The notes below the pieces were generated by a model. The model ran no database searches and was not told the origin of the DNA. It saw only the letters and a list, made by a program, of their open reading frames with translations. A program made the position numbers and the translations under genes. From Synechococcus sp. CS-1328 (GTDB lineage: Bacteria; Cyanobacteriota; Cyanobacteriia; PCC-6307; Cyanobiaceae), in NCBI RefSeq assembly GCF_025128095.1, contig NZ_JAHLYT010000072.1, forward strand, positions 1 through 64,000: a stretch of 64,000 bases of DNA. Reading direction: 5' to 3'. The first letter of the stretch is position 1. Each line of letters begins with the position of its first letter. Of the stretch, positions 10,401-17,345 are shown in pieces.

Positions 10401-10550
10401 GTGCACGACGAACTGGTGCTCGAAAGCGCCCCGGAGGTGCTGGAGGAGGTCCTGGCCCTCACCCGCCGCACGATGGAAGAGGCTGTGACCCTCTCGGTGC
10501 CGCTCAAGGTGGAGACAGGGGTGGGACCGAACTGGATGGAGGCGAAGTAA
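7473..10550 (+). CDS. polA: DNA polymerase I
   Basis: Full three-domain Pol I of about 1025 residues, acting in Okazaki fragment maturation and repair. The 5'-nuclease domain starts at LLLIDGHSLAFRSFYAF and has GYEADDVLG, SGDRDLFQLV and GDSSDNIPGVKGVGPKTA. The 3'-5' exonuclease domain keeps DTETTALNP near 425, so proofreading is probably active. The polymerase domain carries motif A DYSQIELRIL near 785, motif B KTINFGVIYGMG near 839 and motif C VHDELVLE near 976. The ATG at 7473 has AGGA upstream and was preferred over an earlier ATG at 7401 and a GTG at 7509. An unusual Asp-Pro repeat linker sits at about 373-386 between nuclease and exonuclease domains. Confidence 0.95.
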   Translation: MAGWIPGNAGNGVATARSGGEKPLLLLIDGHSLAFRSFYAFSKGGEGGLSTKDGVPTSVTYGFLKALLDHCRGLTPQGLVVAFDTAEPTFRHQADEAYKAHRDEAPEHFFADLDNLQQILRDNLDIPLCMAPGYEADDVLGTLANRAVAGGWRVRILSGDRDLFQLVDDQRDIAVLYMGGGPYAKNAGPLEVRREGVIAKLGVTPEEVVDLKALTGDSSDNIPGVKGVGPKTAINLLAAFEHLDGVYGALEALEQAGPKAKDPKGVLKGALLGKLKEGRSSAYRSRMLAEILVDIPLPSEPRLELGTVNAEALRSSLESLELYSLAKQVGSFAQLFSAALPPESQQEARAAEVPSTSAGEETPAPGHQSTGSDSDPYPDPDPDPDSDAAPALPALLPQLVTSTEALSALVDRLYRFTDPAAPVALDTETTALNPFQAELVGIGLAWGEGPADLAYIPIGHQPLGVEDLLSDPPMVAPQLPLDQVLTALAPWLASQEHPKTLQNAKYDRLILLRHGLELGGVVMDTLLADYLRDANARHGLEVLAQRNFGFSPTSYTELVPKGATFALVPIAAAAQYCGMDVHVTRRLTPLLRHQLAELGPALPQLLDQVELPLEPVLALMEATGIRIDTAYLESLSVELGATLQRLESEAKAVAGVDFNLASPKQLGELLFDTLGLDRKKSRKTKTGWSTDATVLEKLEEAHPVVPLVLEHRTLSKLKSTYVDALPALMEPETSRVHTDFNQAVTATGRLSSSNPNLQNIPIRTEFSRRIRKAFLPQEGWQLISADYSQIELRILTHLSGEEVLLQAYRSGDDVHALTARLLLEKEEVTPEERRLGKTINFGVIYGMGAQRFARETGVSQVVAKEFLSKYKQRYPRVFAFLELQERLALSRGYVETILGRRRPFAFDPHGLGRLLGKDPLAIDLEVAHRGGLEAQQLRAAANAPIQGSSADIIKLAMIQLQRELHSRALPARLLLQVHDELVLESAPEVLEEVLALTRRTMEEAVTLSVPLKVETGVGPNWMEAK

Positions 10551-10566
10551 GGGCTTTCTGCCCGAA

Positions 10567-11412
10567 TCAGGGGGCCGCTGGTTTGGAGCTAGCGGGTTTG
10601 GCGGTCGCTGGCTTTGGGGCTGCGGTTTTGGTGGCCGCCGCTTTCGGTGCAGCGGCTTTTGGCGCGGTGCTCTTCGGTGCTGTTGTGGTTGGAGCCGTCG
10701 TTTTCGGAGGCGCCGTTTTCGGAGCTGCTGTCTGCGGTGTCGCTGATTTGGGGGCCGGATTGTCCCCGGCAGGTTGGGCCGCCGGGGGCAGCGTGGCTGG
10801 GGTCGAGGCTGGGGTCACGTTGGCGCAGAGGCTGGCCATCATTTCGTCCTCTCCGCCCAGGGTGGTGGATTCGTCGCGGGAGAAGGGCAGCCGCCAGGTT
10901 TCCCAGGCGGCATCACCCACCCGGCGGGTGAGCTTGAGGGTGTCGCAATGCACCGCCACGCTGCTGCTCACCGGCGGGCTGCCGCATTCCACTGCTGTGG
11001 TGCGCACGTTGCCCTCGGCCAGCCGCCAGCCGGCCCAGTCGTAGCGGCAGACGCCAAACACACGCCAGCGCGGTGCCTTGAGACTGCGGATTTTCTCCAG
11101 CAGGGCCTTCTCGCGGGCTCCGGGTGCCTCGCTGTCATCCGTGGCTGCGGGTTTAGTGGCTGCGGGTTCAGTGGCAGCGGGTTGAGTGGCAGGTGGCTGA
11201 GCGGCAGCTGGTTGCGTGGCGGCTGGAGCTGCGGCTGCAGTGGCACCACCCGGTTGGGCCTCGATCGCCGCCACGCCTGCCGGCTGCAGCGCCAGCCCTA
11301 AGGGCAGCAGCAGCGCCAGCAGCGGAGCAGCCCCCAGCCCCAAGGCCTGACGACGGGCTGGTGAGGGATCAGCTCCGGAGGGAGTGCCAGTGAGGTGGAT
11401 CGTCGTCGCCAT
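10567..11412 (-). CDS. Secreted or anchored Ala/Pro/Thr/Lys-rich protein, unknown
   Basis: 281 residues, convergent with polA. After about 20 residues there is a hydrophobic stretch (LGLGAAPLLALLLPLGLAL) resembling a signal peptide or anchor. A Thr-Gln-Pro-Ala repeat region follows, then a compact central segment of about 110 residues with Cys residues (VFGVCRYDWAGWRL, AVECGSPPV, VAVHCDTLKL, SLCANVTP) that may form disulfides. The C-terminal tail is a long Ala-Pro-Lys/Thr repeat. Such tails are intrinsically disordered and may span or bind the cell wall. I know no function for the central domain. Confidence 0.8.
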   Translation of the reverse strand: MATTIHLTGTPSGADPSPARRQALGLGAAPLLALLLPLGLALQPAGVAAIEAQPGGATAAAAPAATQPAAAQPPATQPAATEPAATKPAATDDSEAPGAREKALLEKIRSLKAPRWRVFGVCRYDWAGWRLAEGNVRTTAVECGSPPVSSSVAVHCDTLKLTRRVGDAAWETWRLPFSRDESTTLGGEDEMMASLCANVTPASTPATLPPAAQPAGDNPAPKSATPQTAAPKTAPPKTTAPTTTAPKSTAPKAAAPKAAATKTAAPKPATAKPASSKPAAP

Positions 11413-11481
11413 GGGCCTCAGGCCTGCATTGCCTTGGTCTCAAGCCTGAAGCATGGCGGCCCCGCTGCCAAGCGGCACGGC

Positions 11482-12723
11482 TCAGGCCGGTTGCAGGGCC
11501 TCATACGCCGTGCAGAACGCAGCACCGAGCGCCTCACGCAGGATCGTGTCCTGCCGGAAGGCGTCGCGGGCTTCGGCCAGGCTGGATGGCAGGCGCGCCG
11601 CCTGATCGGCGGACGGTGGCGTGGCATCGGTGTCAGCATCGCTGCGCGGACCGGGATCGAGCTGGCGTGCAATGCCGTCCAGACCGGCGGCCAGCGCCCC
11701 TGCCTGCAGCAGGTAGGGATTGGCGGCACCATCGGGCAGACGCAGCTCCAGCCGCTGATCGTCTGGAATCCGCACCATGTGGGTGCGGTTGTTGCCGCCG
11801 TAACTGATCCAGCCCGGCGACCAGTTGGAGCCGGATGCGGTGTTGGTGCGGGCCAGCCGCCGATAGCTGGCGGTGACGGGATTGGTGAGGGCGCAGAGGG
11901 CGGGCGCATGGGCGAGCAGCCCTCCCAGAAAGTGATAAGCCAGCTCTGACAGGCCCAGGGCCCCCGCACCGTCGTGGAAGAGGTTGCGGCCCTGATCGTC
12001 CCAGAGGGAGCAATGCAGATGGGCGCCGTTGCCGGTGAGTTCGGCGATCGGCTTGGGGGCGAAACTCACCCAGCGGCCGTAGCGCTCCGCCACGGACTGG
12101 GCCATCACCCGGAAAAAGGCATGGCGATCCGCCGTGACCAGGGCATCGGCGAAGGTCCAGTTGATCTCGAACTGTCCGTTGGCATCTTCATGGTCAGCCT
12201 GGTATGGACCCCAGCCCAGGGTCTCCATGCCATCGAGCAGTTCACTGATCAGCGGATACTGACGCATCAAGGCGAGCTGGTCGTAGCAAGGCTTGGTCTG
12301 CTGATCGTGGCGATCGGCGATCACCCCCCGTTCCGGATCGAGCAGGAAGAACTCGGGCTCGACGCCGGTGCGGAAATGCAGGCCCTGGGCCGCCGCCCGT
12401 TCCAGCTGGCGCTGGAGCACCCGCCGTGGCGACTGCTCCAGCGGTGTTCCCCCCACCACCAGATCGGTGGCGACCCAGGCCACAGTCGGTTGCCAGGGCA
12501 GCACCATCAGGCTGGCGAGATCCGGGATGGCGAGCACATCCGGATCGGCTGGGCTCATGTGCATCCAGGCGGCAAAGCCTGCGAAGCCCGCCCCGCTGCT
12601 GGCCATCGCCGCCGCCGCCGCTGCCGGCACCAGCTTGGCCCGCTGCACGCCGAACAGATCGCAGAACGAGAACAGGATGTGACGCAGGTTGTGGTCGGCG
12701 GCGTAGCGAGCCAGGTCGGTCAT
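11482..12723 (-). CDS. Type III glutamine synthetase homologue (GlnT-like), short C-terminus
   Basis: 413 residues from the ATG giving MTDLARYAADHN. It has the family hallmarks: FCDLFGVQRAKLVP, the metal-binding GVEPEFFLL, NGQFEINWTFADAL, GNGAHLHCSLWD, the ATP-binding YGGNNRTHMVRIP, and ELRLPDGAANPYLLQ. This matches the about 430-residue glnT/TIGR03105 group, whose members make glutamine or gamma-glutamyl amides. The usual C-terminal tail (KRQEW...WER) is missing, so the protein ends early after FCTAYEALQPA. It is the third gene of an operon after a desaturase and a MetX-like gene (63-bp gap). A paralogue lies 7 kb away in the guanidine operon. True amine substrate unknown. Confidence 0.88.
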   Translation of the reverse strand: MTDLARYAADHNLRHILFSFCDLFGVQRAKLVPAAAAAAMASSGAGFAGFAAWMHMSPADPDVLAIPDLASLMVLPWQPTVAWVATDLVVGGTPLEQSPRRVLQRQLERAAAQGLHFRTGVEPEFFLLDPERGVIADRHDQQTKPCYDQLALMRQYPLISELLDGMETLGWGPYQADHEDANGQFEINWTFADALVTADRHAFFRVMAQSVAERYGRWVSFAPKPIAELTGNGAHLHCSLWDDQGRNLFHDGAGALGLSELAYHFLGGLLAHAPALCALTNPVTASYRRLARTNTASGSNWSPGWISYGGNNRTHMVRIPDDQRLELRLPDGAANPYLLQAGALAAGLDGIARQLDPGPRSDADTDATPPSADQAARLPSSLAEARDAFRQDTILREALGAAFCTAYEALQPA

Positions 12724-12786
12724 GCGGGGGCTCAACAGTGAAGGGGTGGTTCGGAGACGAGATGAGGCGAGAAGGGCGAACGGGGA

Positions 12787-13827
12787 TCAGGCGTTCGCCA
12801 GGGCATCTGACAGCAGAGTGTCCAGTGCCGCTCGGATCACGGCCTGCACCTCCGGTGCATCGCGGGGGTTGCCGGCCCGGTGGCCCAGCACCGATTCGAT
12901 CCGGTGGAACTGCGCTCCGGGGATCAGGCAGGCCTCGGCGGCACAGTCGTCCGGCGTGAAATAAAGGTCGTGGTTGCCGGCCATCACCAGGGTGTCGGCC
13001 GTGATCAGGCCCAGGGCTGCCGCGAGATCATCGCCACAACCTGCAGCGGCGGCCACGTCGTTGGCCAGCCACACATCCAGCATGGTGAGCAAATCATGAG
13101 GATCGTGGCGCCGGTAGGCCGGCAACCAGGCCTGCTCCACGTAGTCCTCCACGCTGCTGTAGCCCAGCCGCCGGTAGGGCTCCTCCCGGTAGAAGGGCTG
13201 GCTGGCGGCCCAGCTGGCGTAGATCAGCGCAAAGGTGCGCAGCCCCGCCTCCGGAACCCCCTCAAAACCCTTGCCGTTCCAGTGGGGATCTGCCGTGAGC
13301 GCCTGGCGCAGGCTGAGCAGGAAGAGGCGATTGTGGGGGGTGGTGCGGGCTGTGCCGCAAAGGCAGCAGAGGCGCTGAGCCCGCTCCGGTTCCAGCACTC
13401 CCCAGTGATAGGCCTGCTGGGCCCCCATCGACCAGCCGTAGACCAGGGCAGGACGCTCCACCTTGAACACCTCCTCCAGCAGGCGCACCTGGGCCCGCAG
13501 GTTGTCGCGGTGATCGAGCTGCCAGCCGCTCTCCGGCAAGCCGAGGTCGCTGTTGCTGGGACTGCTCGACATTCCGTTGCCGAACTGGTTCACCAGCACG
13601 ATGCACCAATGCTCGGGATCGAGGATCGGTCCCACCACCCAGGCGATGTCGTCCGGCCGGGCTCCGTAGGAACTGAGATAGAGCACCAGATTGGAACGAT
13701 CAGGGGCCAGGCTTCCGTAGACCCGGTAGCGCAGCTGGGCCTGGGGCAGGACGCGGCCGCAGGCCAGCAGAAAATCACCCAGCGCGAAGGTTTGATCAGG
13801 GTTGGTGCGCTGGTCGCCGCTGCTCAC
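12787..13827 (-). CDS. Alpha/beta-fold acyltransferase/hydrolase, homoserine O-acetyltransferase-like
   Basis: About 346 residues from a GTG that overlaps the desaturase stop by 4 bp. The nucleophile elbow is YGWSMGAQQAYHWG, the oxyanion strand is NQFGNGMSSSPSN, the acid is probably the Asp in AGNHDLYF, and the catalytic His is in LGHRAGNP. This is the layout of COG2021 (MetX and relatives). The SMGA elbow differs from the SMGG seen in most true homoserine acetyltransferases, so methionine synthesis is not assured. The neighbours (desaturase before, glutamine synthetase homologue after) do not belong to the methionine pathway, suggesting a different acyl substrate; that is inference. Confidence 0.82.
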   Translation of the reverse strand: MSSGDQRTNPDQTFALGDFLLACGRVLPQAQLRYRVYGSLAPDRSNLVLYLSSYGARPDDIAWVVGPILDPEHWCIVLVNQFGNGMSSSPSNSDLGLPESGWQLDHRDNLRAQVRLLEEVFKVERPALVYGWSMGAQQAYHWGVLEPERAQRLCCLCGTARTTPHNRLFLLSLRQALTADPHWNGKGFEGVPEAGLRTFALIYASWAASQPFYREEPYRRLGYSSVEDYVEQAWLPAYRRHDPHDLLTMLDVWLANDVAAAAGCGDDLAAALGLITADTLVMAGNHDLYFTPDDCAAEACLIPGAQFHRIESVLGHRAGNPRDAPEVQAVIRAALDTLLSDALANA

Positions 13828-14819
13828 AGGGCCAGAGCCGCCAGGTTGCCCAGGAAGCCGCGATGCACCGCCAGATAACCAGGGGCGCAATGGACCAGTT
13901 GTGGGGCCAGCTGGTCGTGGGCCTGGGGCAGGGCGTGGAAGGGGAGGGAGGGGTAGAGATGGTGTTCGGTATGGAACGGCATGTTCCACATCAGCCACCG
14001 CAGCGGCGCCAGAGTCAGGGTGGTGCGGGTATTGCGCAACCCATCGGCGCTGGTGCTGCAGCCCCCGTGTTCGGCGAGGAGCACAAATCGCAGCAGCGGC
14101 TGGCCCACCGCCAGGGGCAGGAGCCAGTCCAACACCAGCAATGGCCTCCCCAGTGGGATGGAGACCAACGCAACCGCGGCGTAGACAGCAAATTGCAAGC
14201 GCACCGAACGGGTGACTGCGGCGGTGGCCTCCGCAGGGATGTAGGGGGCGCCGGCGAAGTCACCCCGGAGTGCACGCCAATGGCCCCGAATCTTGCCGAG
14301 CCACCAGGGCAGGCCGCTCAGCTCCAGCAGATAGGCCGGCAGGGTGCTCGGTGGTGCATCGTCCAGTTCCGGATCAAGACCCACCTGGTGGGTGAAGCGG
14401 TGGTGCCACTGGTGATAGCGGCGGTAGACATCGGCGTTGTAGAAGCTCAGCACGCCCATCCACCAGGCCACCGCATCGTTGATCGAACGGCTGGCGAAGG
14501 CGGTGCGATGGCCGCATTCATGCAGGGCGCAGAAGCCGAAGGCCAGGGCCCAGCCCAGCAGGAGCAGCCCCACCAGCTTCAGCACCAGCACCAGTGGTGC
14601 CGAAGCAGCGGGGATCAGAGCGGTTGGAGTGATCCACAACACCGCGCCCAGCCCCAGCAGGCTGAGATGGCCGATCAGCTGGGCCCAGCCCTCGTCATCG
14701 CGGCGCCGATTGAGCACGGCGAGCTGCTCACTGCTCAGCAGCAACGGCTGATCGCCAGGCTCGGCGGCCTTGTCACCAGCAGGGGTGTCGGGGGGCAAAT
14801 GGCCGGCGCAGGTGGGCAC
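13824..14819 (-). CDS. Membrane fatty-acid desaturase family protein
   Basis: 331 residues with the three di-iron His boxes of integral-membrane desaturases/hydroxylases: HECGHRT near residue 100, HQWHHRFTH near 137, and HTEHHLYP near 281. About four to five hydrophobic helices lie between them (for example LVLVLKLVGLLLLGWALAFG). The GTG start is the first in frame. It heads a minus-strand operon with the MetX-like gene and a glutamine synthetase homologue. The substrate could be an acyl lipid or another hydrophobic molecule; sequence alone does not separate desaturase from hydroxylase. Confidence 0.88.
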   Translation of the reverse strand: MPTCAGHLPPDTPAGDKAAEPGDQPLLLSSEQLAVLNRRRDDEGWAQLIGHLSLLGLGAVLWITPTALIPAASAPLVLVLKLVGLLLLGWALAFGFCALHECGHRTAFASRSINDAVAWWMGVLSFYNADVYRRYHQWHHRFTHQVGLDPELDDAPPSTLPAYLLELSGLPWWLGKIRGHWRALRGDFAGAPYIPAEATAAVTRSVRLQFAVYAAVALVSIPLGRPLLVLDWLLPLAVGQPLLRFVLLAEHGGCSTSADGLRNTRTTLTLAPLRWLMWNMPFHTEHHLYPSLPFHALPQAHDQLAPQLVHCAPGYLAVHRGFLGNLAALAL

Positions 14820-14903
14820 GCTCGAACAGTCAGGCTGTGCCCATCATGGTGTCGTCAGGAGAACGGCCGGCGGGTTCAGACTGAACGTCCAATCCTTCCG
14901 TCC

Positions 14904-15476
14904 ATGGCCGACAGCCTCTCTCAACGCCTGGATCGGGCTTTGGCCCGGGCTGGAACGACGGCGGTGCTGCCCCTGCTGATCCTGGCGATTCCCTGGACCC
15001 AGGAACTGATCGATCAGCTCTTCTTCGGCGGAACCTGGAATCTGCCGATGGTGCGTGGCGGATCGTTTCTCGGGGTGCTCACCGCCCCCTTCAGCCACAG
15101 CGGTTTCGCACACCTGCTCAGCAATACCCTCTGGTTCCTGCCGCTCTCCTGGCTGGTGCTGACCAAAAGCCATCGTGATTATCTGGCAGTCTGGATCGGC
15201 GTGTATCTCACCGCCATTCCTGTGTGGCTGTTCTGGCCGATCGGCAGCCACGGATTATCTGGGGTTGTGTATGGCCTGCTCGGTTATCTGCTGCTGATCG
15301 GTGTACTGGAGCGGCGTCCGGTCTCGATCCTGCTGTCGTTGATTGCTCTGGTGGGCTATGGAGGCCTGGTCCCGACCCTCCTGCCCTTTCTCACCCCGCC
15401 GGGGGTGAGCTGGATCGGTCACGCCTCGGGTTTTGCCGGAGGCGTGCTGGCCGCGCTGGCGGTGCATCGGGAATGA
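14904..15476 (+). CDS. Rhomboid-family intramembrane serine protease
   Basis: 190 residues and about six membrane segments. Family marks are SHSGFAHLLSNT (His and Asn of the oxyanion region), the catalytic Ser in SHGLSGVVYGLLG, and the partner His in WIGHASGFAGG. Rhomboids cut transmembrane segments within the bilayer. The start is the ATG before ADSLSQRLDRAL. It diverges from the desaturase across a region of about 85 bp. Confidence 0.88.
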   Translation: MADSLSQRLDRALARAGTTAVLPLLILAIPWTQELIDQLFFGGTWNLPMVRGGSFLGVLTAPFSHSGFAHLLSNTLWFLPLSWLVLTKSHRDYLAVWIGVYLTAIPVWLFWPIGSHGLSGVVYGLLGYLLLIGVLERRPVSILLSLIALVGYGGLVPTLLPFLTPPGVSWIGHASGFAGGVLAALAVHRE

Positions 15477-15604
15477 GGGGGGTGATTCCGATTCGCCCAC
15501 CGTCGCGGGGATCACGATCCCGGATCCGGTGGCGATCTGCTGACAGCGTGATCCGAAAACGGCCTGATTCCCCGACGATGGTGTCACAAATCTGAACGAA
15601 GCCG

Positions 15605-16765
15605 ATGGAGTCCCTGGGTAAAGCCGTAGCCAATCTCTCCAACCTCACCCTTCGACAGCTCCGTCAGCTCGCCAGCAGCCTGGGGTTACCGCGCTACAGC
15701 CTTGCCACCAAAGAGGGGCTGGTGCAGGCGATTGGCCAGCGCACCCAGATTCCCTACGGCGAAAGCAGTCCTGAGGCACAAATCACCGCGGCGATGCCAG
15801 CGGCCATTTCCACTCCCATCTCTGCGCCCACAGAGCCCACCGTTGGCTTCACTGCAGCCCCGGTCATGGCCGCGGTTGCTGAACCCTCCCAGACCCAGGT
15901 GGTGTTCCTGCCACGGGATCCTTCCTGGGCCTACTGCTTCTGGAGCGTGTCAACCGCTGACCGCGACCGGATGGCCTCCTCGGGTGCCACCAGCCTCTGC
16001 CTGCGGGTGGCTGATGTGACAGGCCTGGCCGGCGGCACGGTCCACCCCCATGCCCTTCAGGAAGTGGTGGTCGACTCGAAGAGCAGCGAGTGGTTCCTGC
16101 CGGTGCCCCTGCCCGATCGCGACTACCGCATCGAGCTGGGTGCCCGTCTGCCCGCCGGTGGTTGGCTCTCCCTGGCCTTTTCCTCGGTCGCTCGCATGCC
16201 CGCCGCTGAACCCAGCCTGGAGGTGGCGGATGCCTTTGTGCCGTTCGAGCTCGAGTCTCTCCCAATGACGGATGCGATCGCTGAAGCGACCATCCCGGTA
16301 GCACCAGCTGGCCAGCATGAGCGGATCTATCAGCAGTCGATGCGCCAGGTGCGCCGTGTGGGATCCGAGATTTTCCAGGACGCCACCGATGCCCTGCATG
16401 GAGCCGGTCGCGCTGATCTCACCGATTCCGGTGCCGGACTCTGGGCCAGCGGCCGTCAGGCCTCTGGTGTGGGTGGAGTGAAGGCGCGTCAGCGCAGTTT
16501 CTGGCTGGTGGCGGATGCTGAATTGATCGTCTATGGCGCCACCGATCCGGCTGCGACCCTCAGCATCGGTGGTGAAACGGTGCCCCTCTCAGCAGACGGC
16601 ACCTTCCGGCTTCAGGTTCCCTTCCGCGATGGGCAGCAGCTGTACGCGATCGAAGCCGTGGCCGCCGATGGTGAGCAGCGTCGCCACATCACCCTGCAGT
16701 TCGAGCGCAAGACCCCCGAGGAGCACACCAATCCCAAGGACATGGCTGCCATGGAGTGGTTCTGA
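15605..16765 (+). CDS. DUF4912 protein with SAP-like N-terminus
   Basis: 386 residues. The first 50 residues (LTLRQLRQLASSLGLPRYSL) look like a Rho-N/SAP helical motif, often found on nucleic-acid-binding proteins. A Pro/Ala linker leads to the DUF4912 domain (VVFLPRDPSWAYCFWSVS onward), and the C-terminus repeats the domain-like strand pattern (SFWLVADAELIVYGATDPA). DUF4912 proteins are common in cyanobacteria without a settled role. Two inverted repeats follow the stop codon. Confidence 0.85.
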   Translation: MESLGKAVANLSNLTLRQLRQLASSLGLPRYSLATKEGLVQAIGQRTQIPYGESSPEAQITAAMPAAISTPISAPTEPTVGFTAAPVMAAVAEPSQTQVVFLPRDPSWAYCFWSVSTADRDRMASSGATSLCLRVADVTGLAGGTVHPHALQEVVVDSKSSEWFLPVPLPDRDYRIELGARLPAGGWLSLAFSSVARMPAAEPSLEVADAFVPFELESLPMTDAIAEATIPVAPAGQHERIYQQSMRQVRRVGSEIFQDATDALHGAGRADLTDSGAGLWASGRQASGVGGVKARQRSFWLVADAELIVYGATDPAATLSIGGETVPLSADGTFRLQVPFRDGQQLYAIEAVAADGEQRRHITLQFERKTPEEHTNPKDMAAMEWF

Positions 16766-16790
16766 ACCCGCAGGACTGGCTTCAACAACT

Positions 16791-16864
16791 GGACTGATCC
16801 ATCACTTGGATCGATCAGTCCGATCACCCCCCCCCCAGGACCTCCAAGAGATCCTGGGGGGGGG
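16791..16864 (+). terminator. Two tandem stem-loops after the DUF4912 gene
   Basis: The first pairs GGACTGATC (16791-16799) with GATCAGTCC (16813-16821). The second pairs a run of ten C plus AGGA (16827-16840) with TCCT plus a run of nine G (16852-16864), a stem of about 13 bp with an 11-nt loop. There is no following T-tract, so this is a strong structure that may block transcription or protect the 3' end, not a classic intrinsic terminator. Confidence 0.6.
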
Positions 16865-17043
16865 TCTCGTATGGGTGCCGTTCGCAGGTTGCAGGTTGCT
16901 CTGGCACCCGTCCTGTTCGACACCCCACAGGCGGGGCCTGGACAGCGAACGCAGAGCCCCGAGGGACATCGGCCAAGGCGTGTATCCTTTCCCCCAAGGC
17001 GCCTACAGATCGACCGCCAATGGGTGCGTCTCATGCGGAAACC

Positions 17044-17094
17044 TGTGGAAAAACCCCGAAAAACGGGGGAAAACAGCCAAGAACAGGGGAAAAC
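17044..17094 (+). repeat. DnaA-box-like site and GGGGAAAAC repeats upstream of guanidine operon
   Basis: One TGTGGAAAA (17044-17052) matches the cyanobacterial DnaA box. Two copies of GGGGAAAAC follow at 17066-17074 and 17086-17094, 20 bp apart, i.e. on the same helix face. A candidate -35 (TTGACG at 17120-17125) lies downstream, ahead of the riboswitch. Confidence 0.4.
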
Positions 17095-17194
17095 CTCGAA
17101 TTCACAACAGTTCTGATCCTTGACGATCGGCACCACTCGGTAGCGAATCGAACCTTGCCGCTCACCGACCTCGGTCACCATTGATTGGCGGATG

Positions 17195-17320
17195 ATGCCC
17201 CTAGGGTTCCGGTCCCTTTTCAGGGATGACTGGTCCGAGAGGGGTTCACCGTTGGTGCCGTTGTCCCCTGGGAGAACGGCACCAACGGCGGCACGGAGGG
17301 AGAAAAGCCCGGGAGACCGC
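17195..17320 (+). promoter_or_regulatory. Guanidine-I (ykkC) riboswitch
   Basis: The conserved blocks of the guanidine-I aptamer appear in order: CTAGGGTTCCGG (17201-17212), ACTGGTCCGAGAG (17229-17241), and AGAAAAGCCCGGGAGA (17301-17316). Between them is an optional hairpin with a perfect 14-bp stem, 17249-17262 paired with 17275-17288. The aptamer ends about 25 nt before the gdmH ATG. Known members bind guanidinium and turn genes on. CGGGAG (17310-17315) in the aptamer can pair with CTCCCG (17336-17341) beside the start codon, a possible expression platform. No T-tract follows, so translational control is more likely; that is inference. Confidence 0.9.
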
Positions 17321-17345
17321 AAAACGCCCAACCAACTCCCGTGCC

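Noticed and set aside
17140-17153. NtcA site upstream of guanidine operon
   Set aside because: GTA-N8-AAC has only one good half; the second half should be TAC, and no matching -10 is at the right distance.
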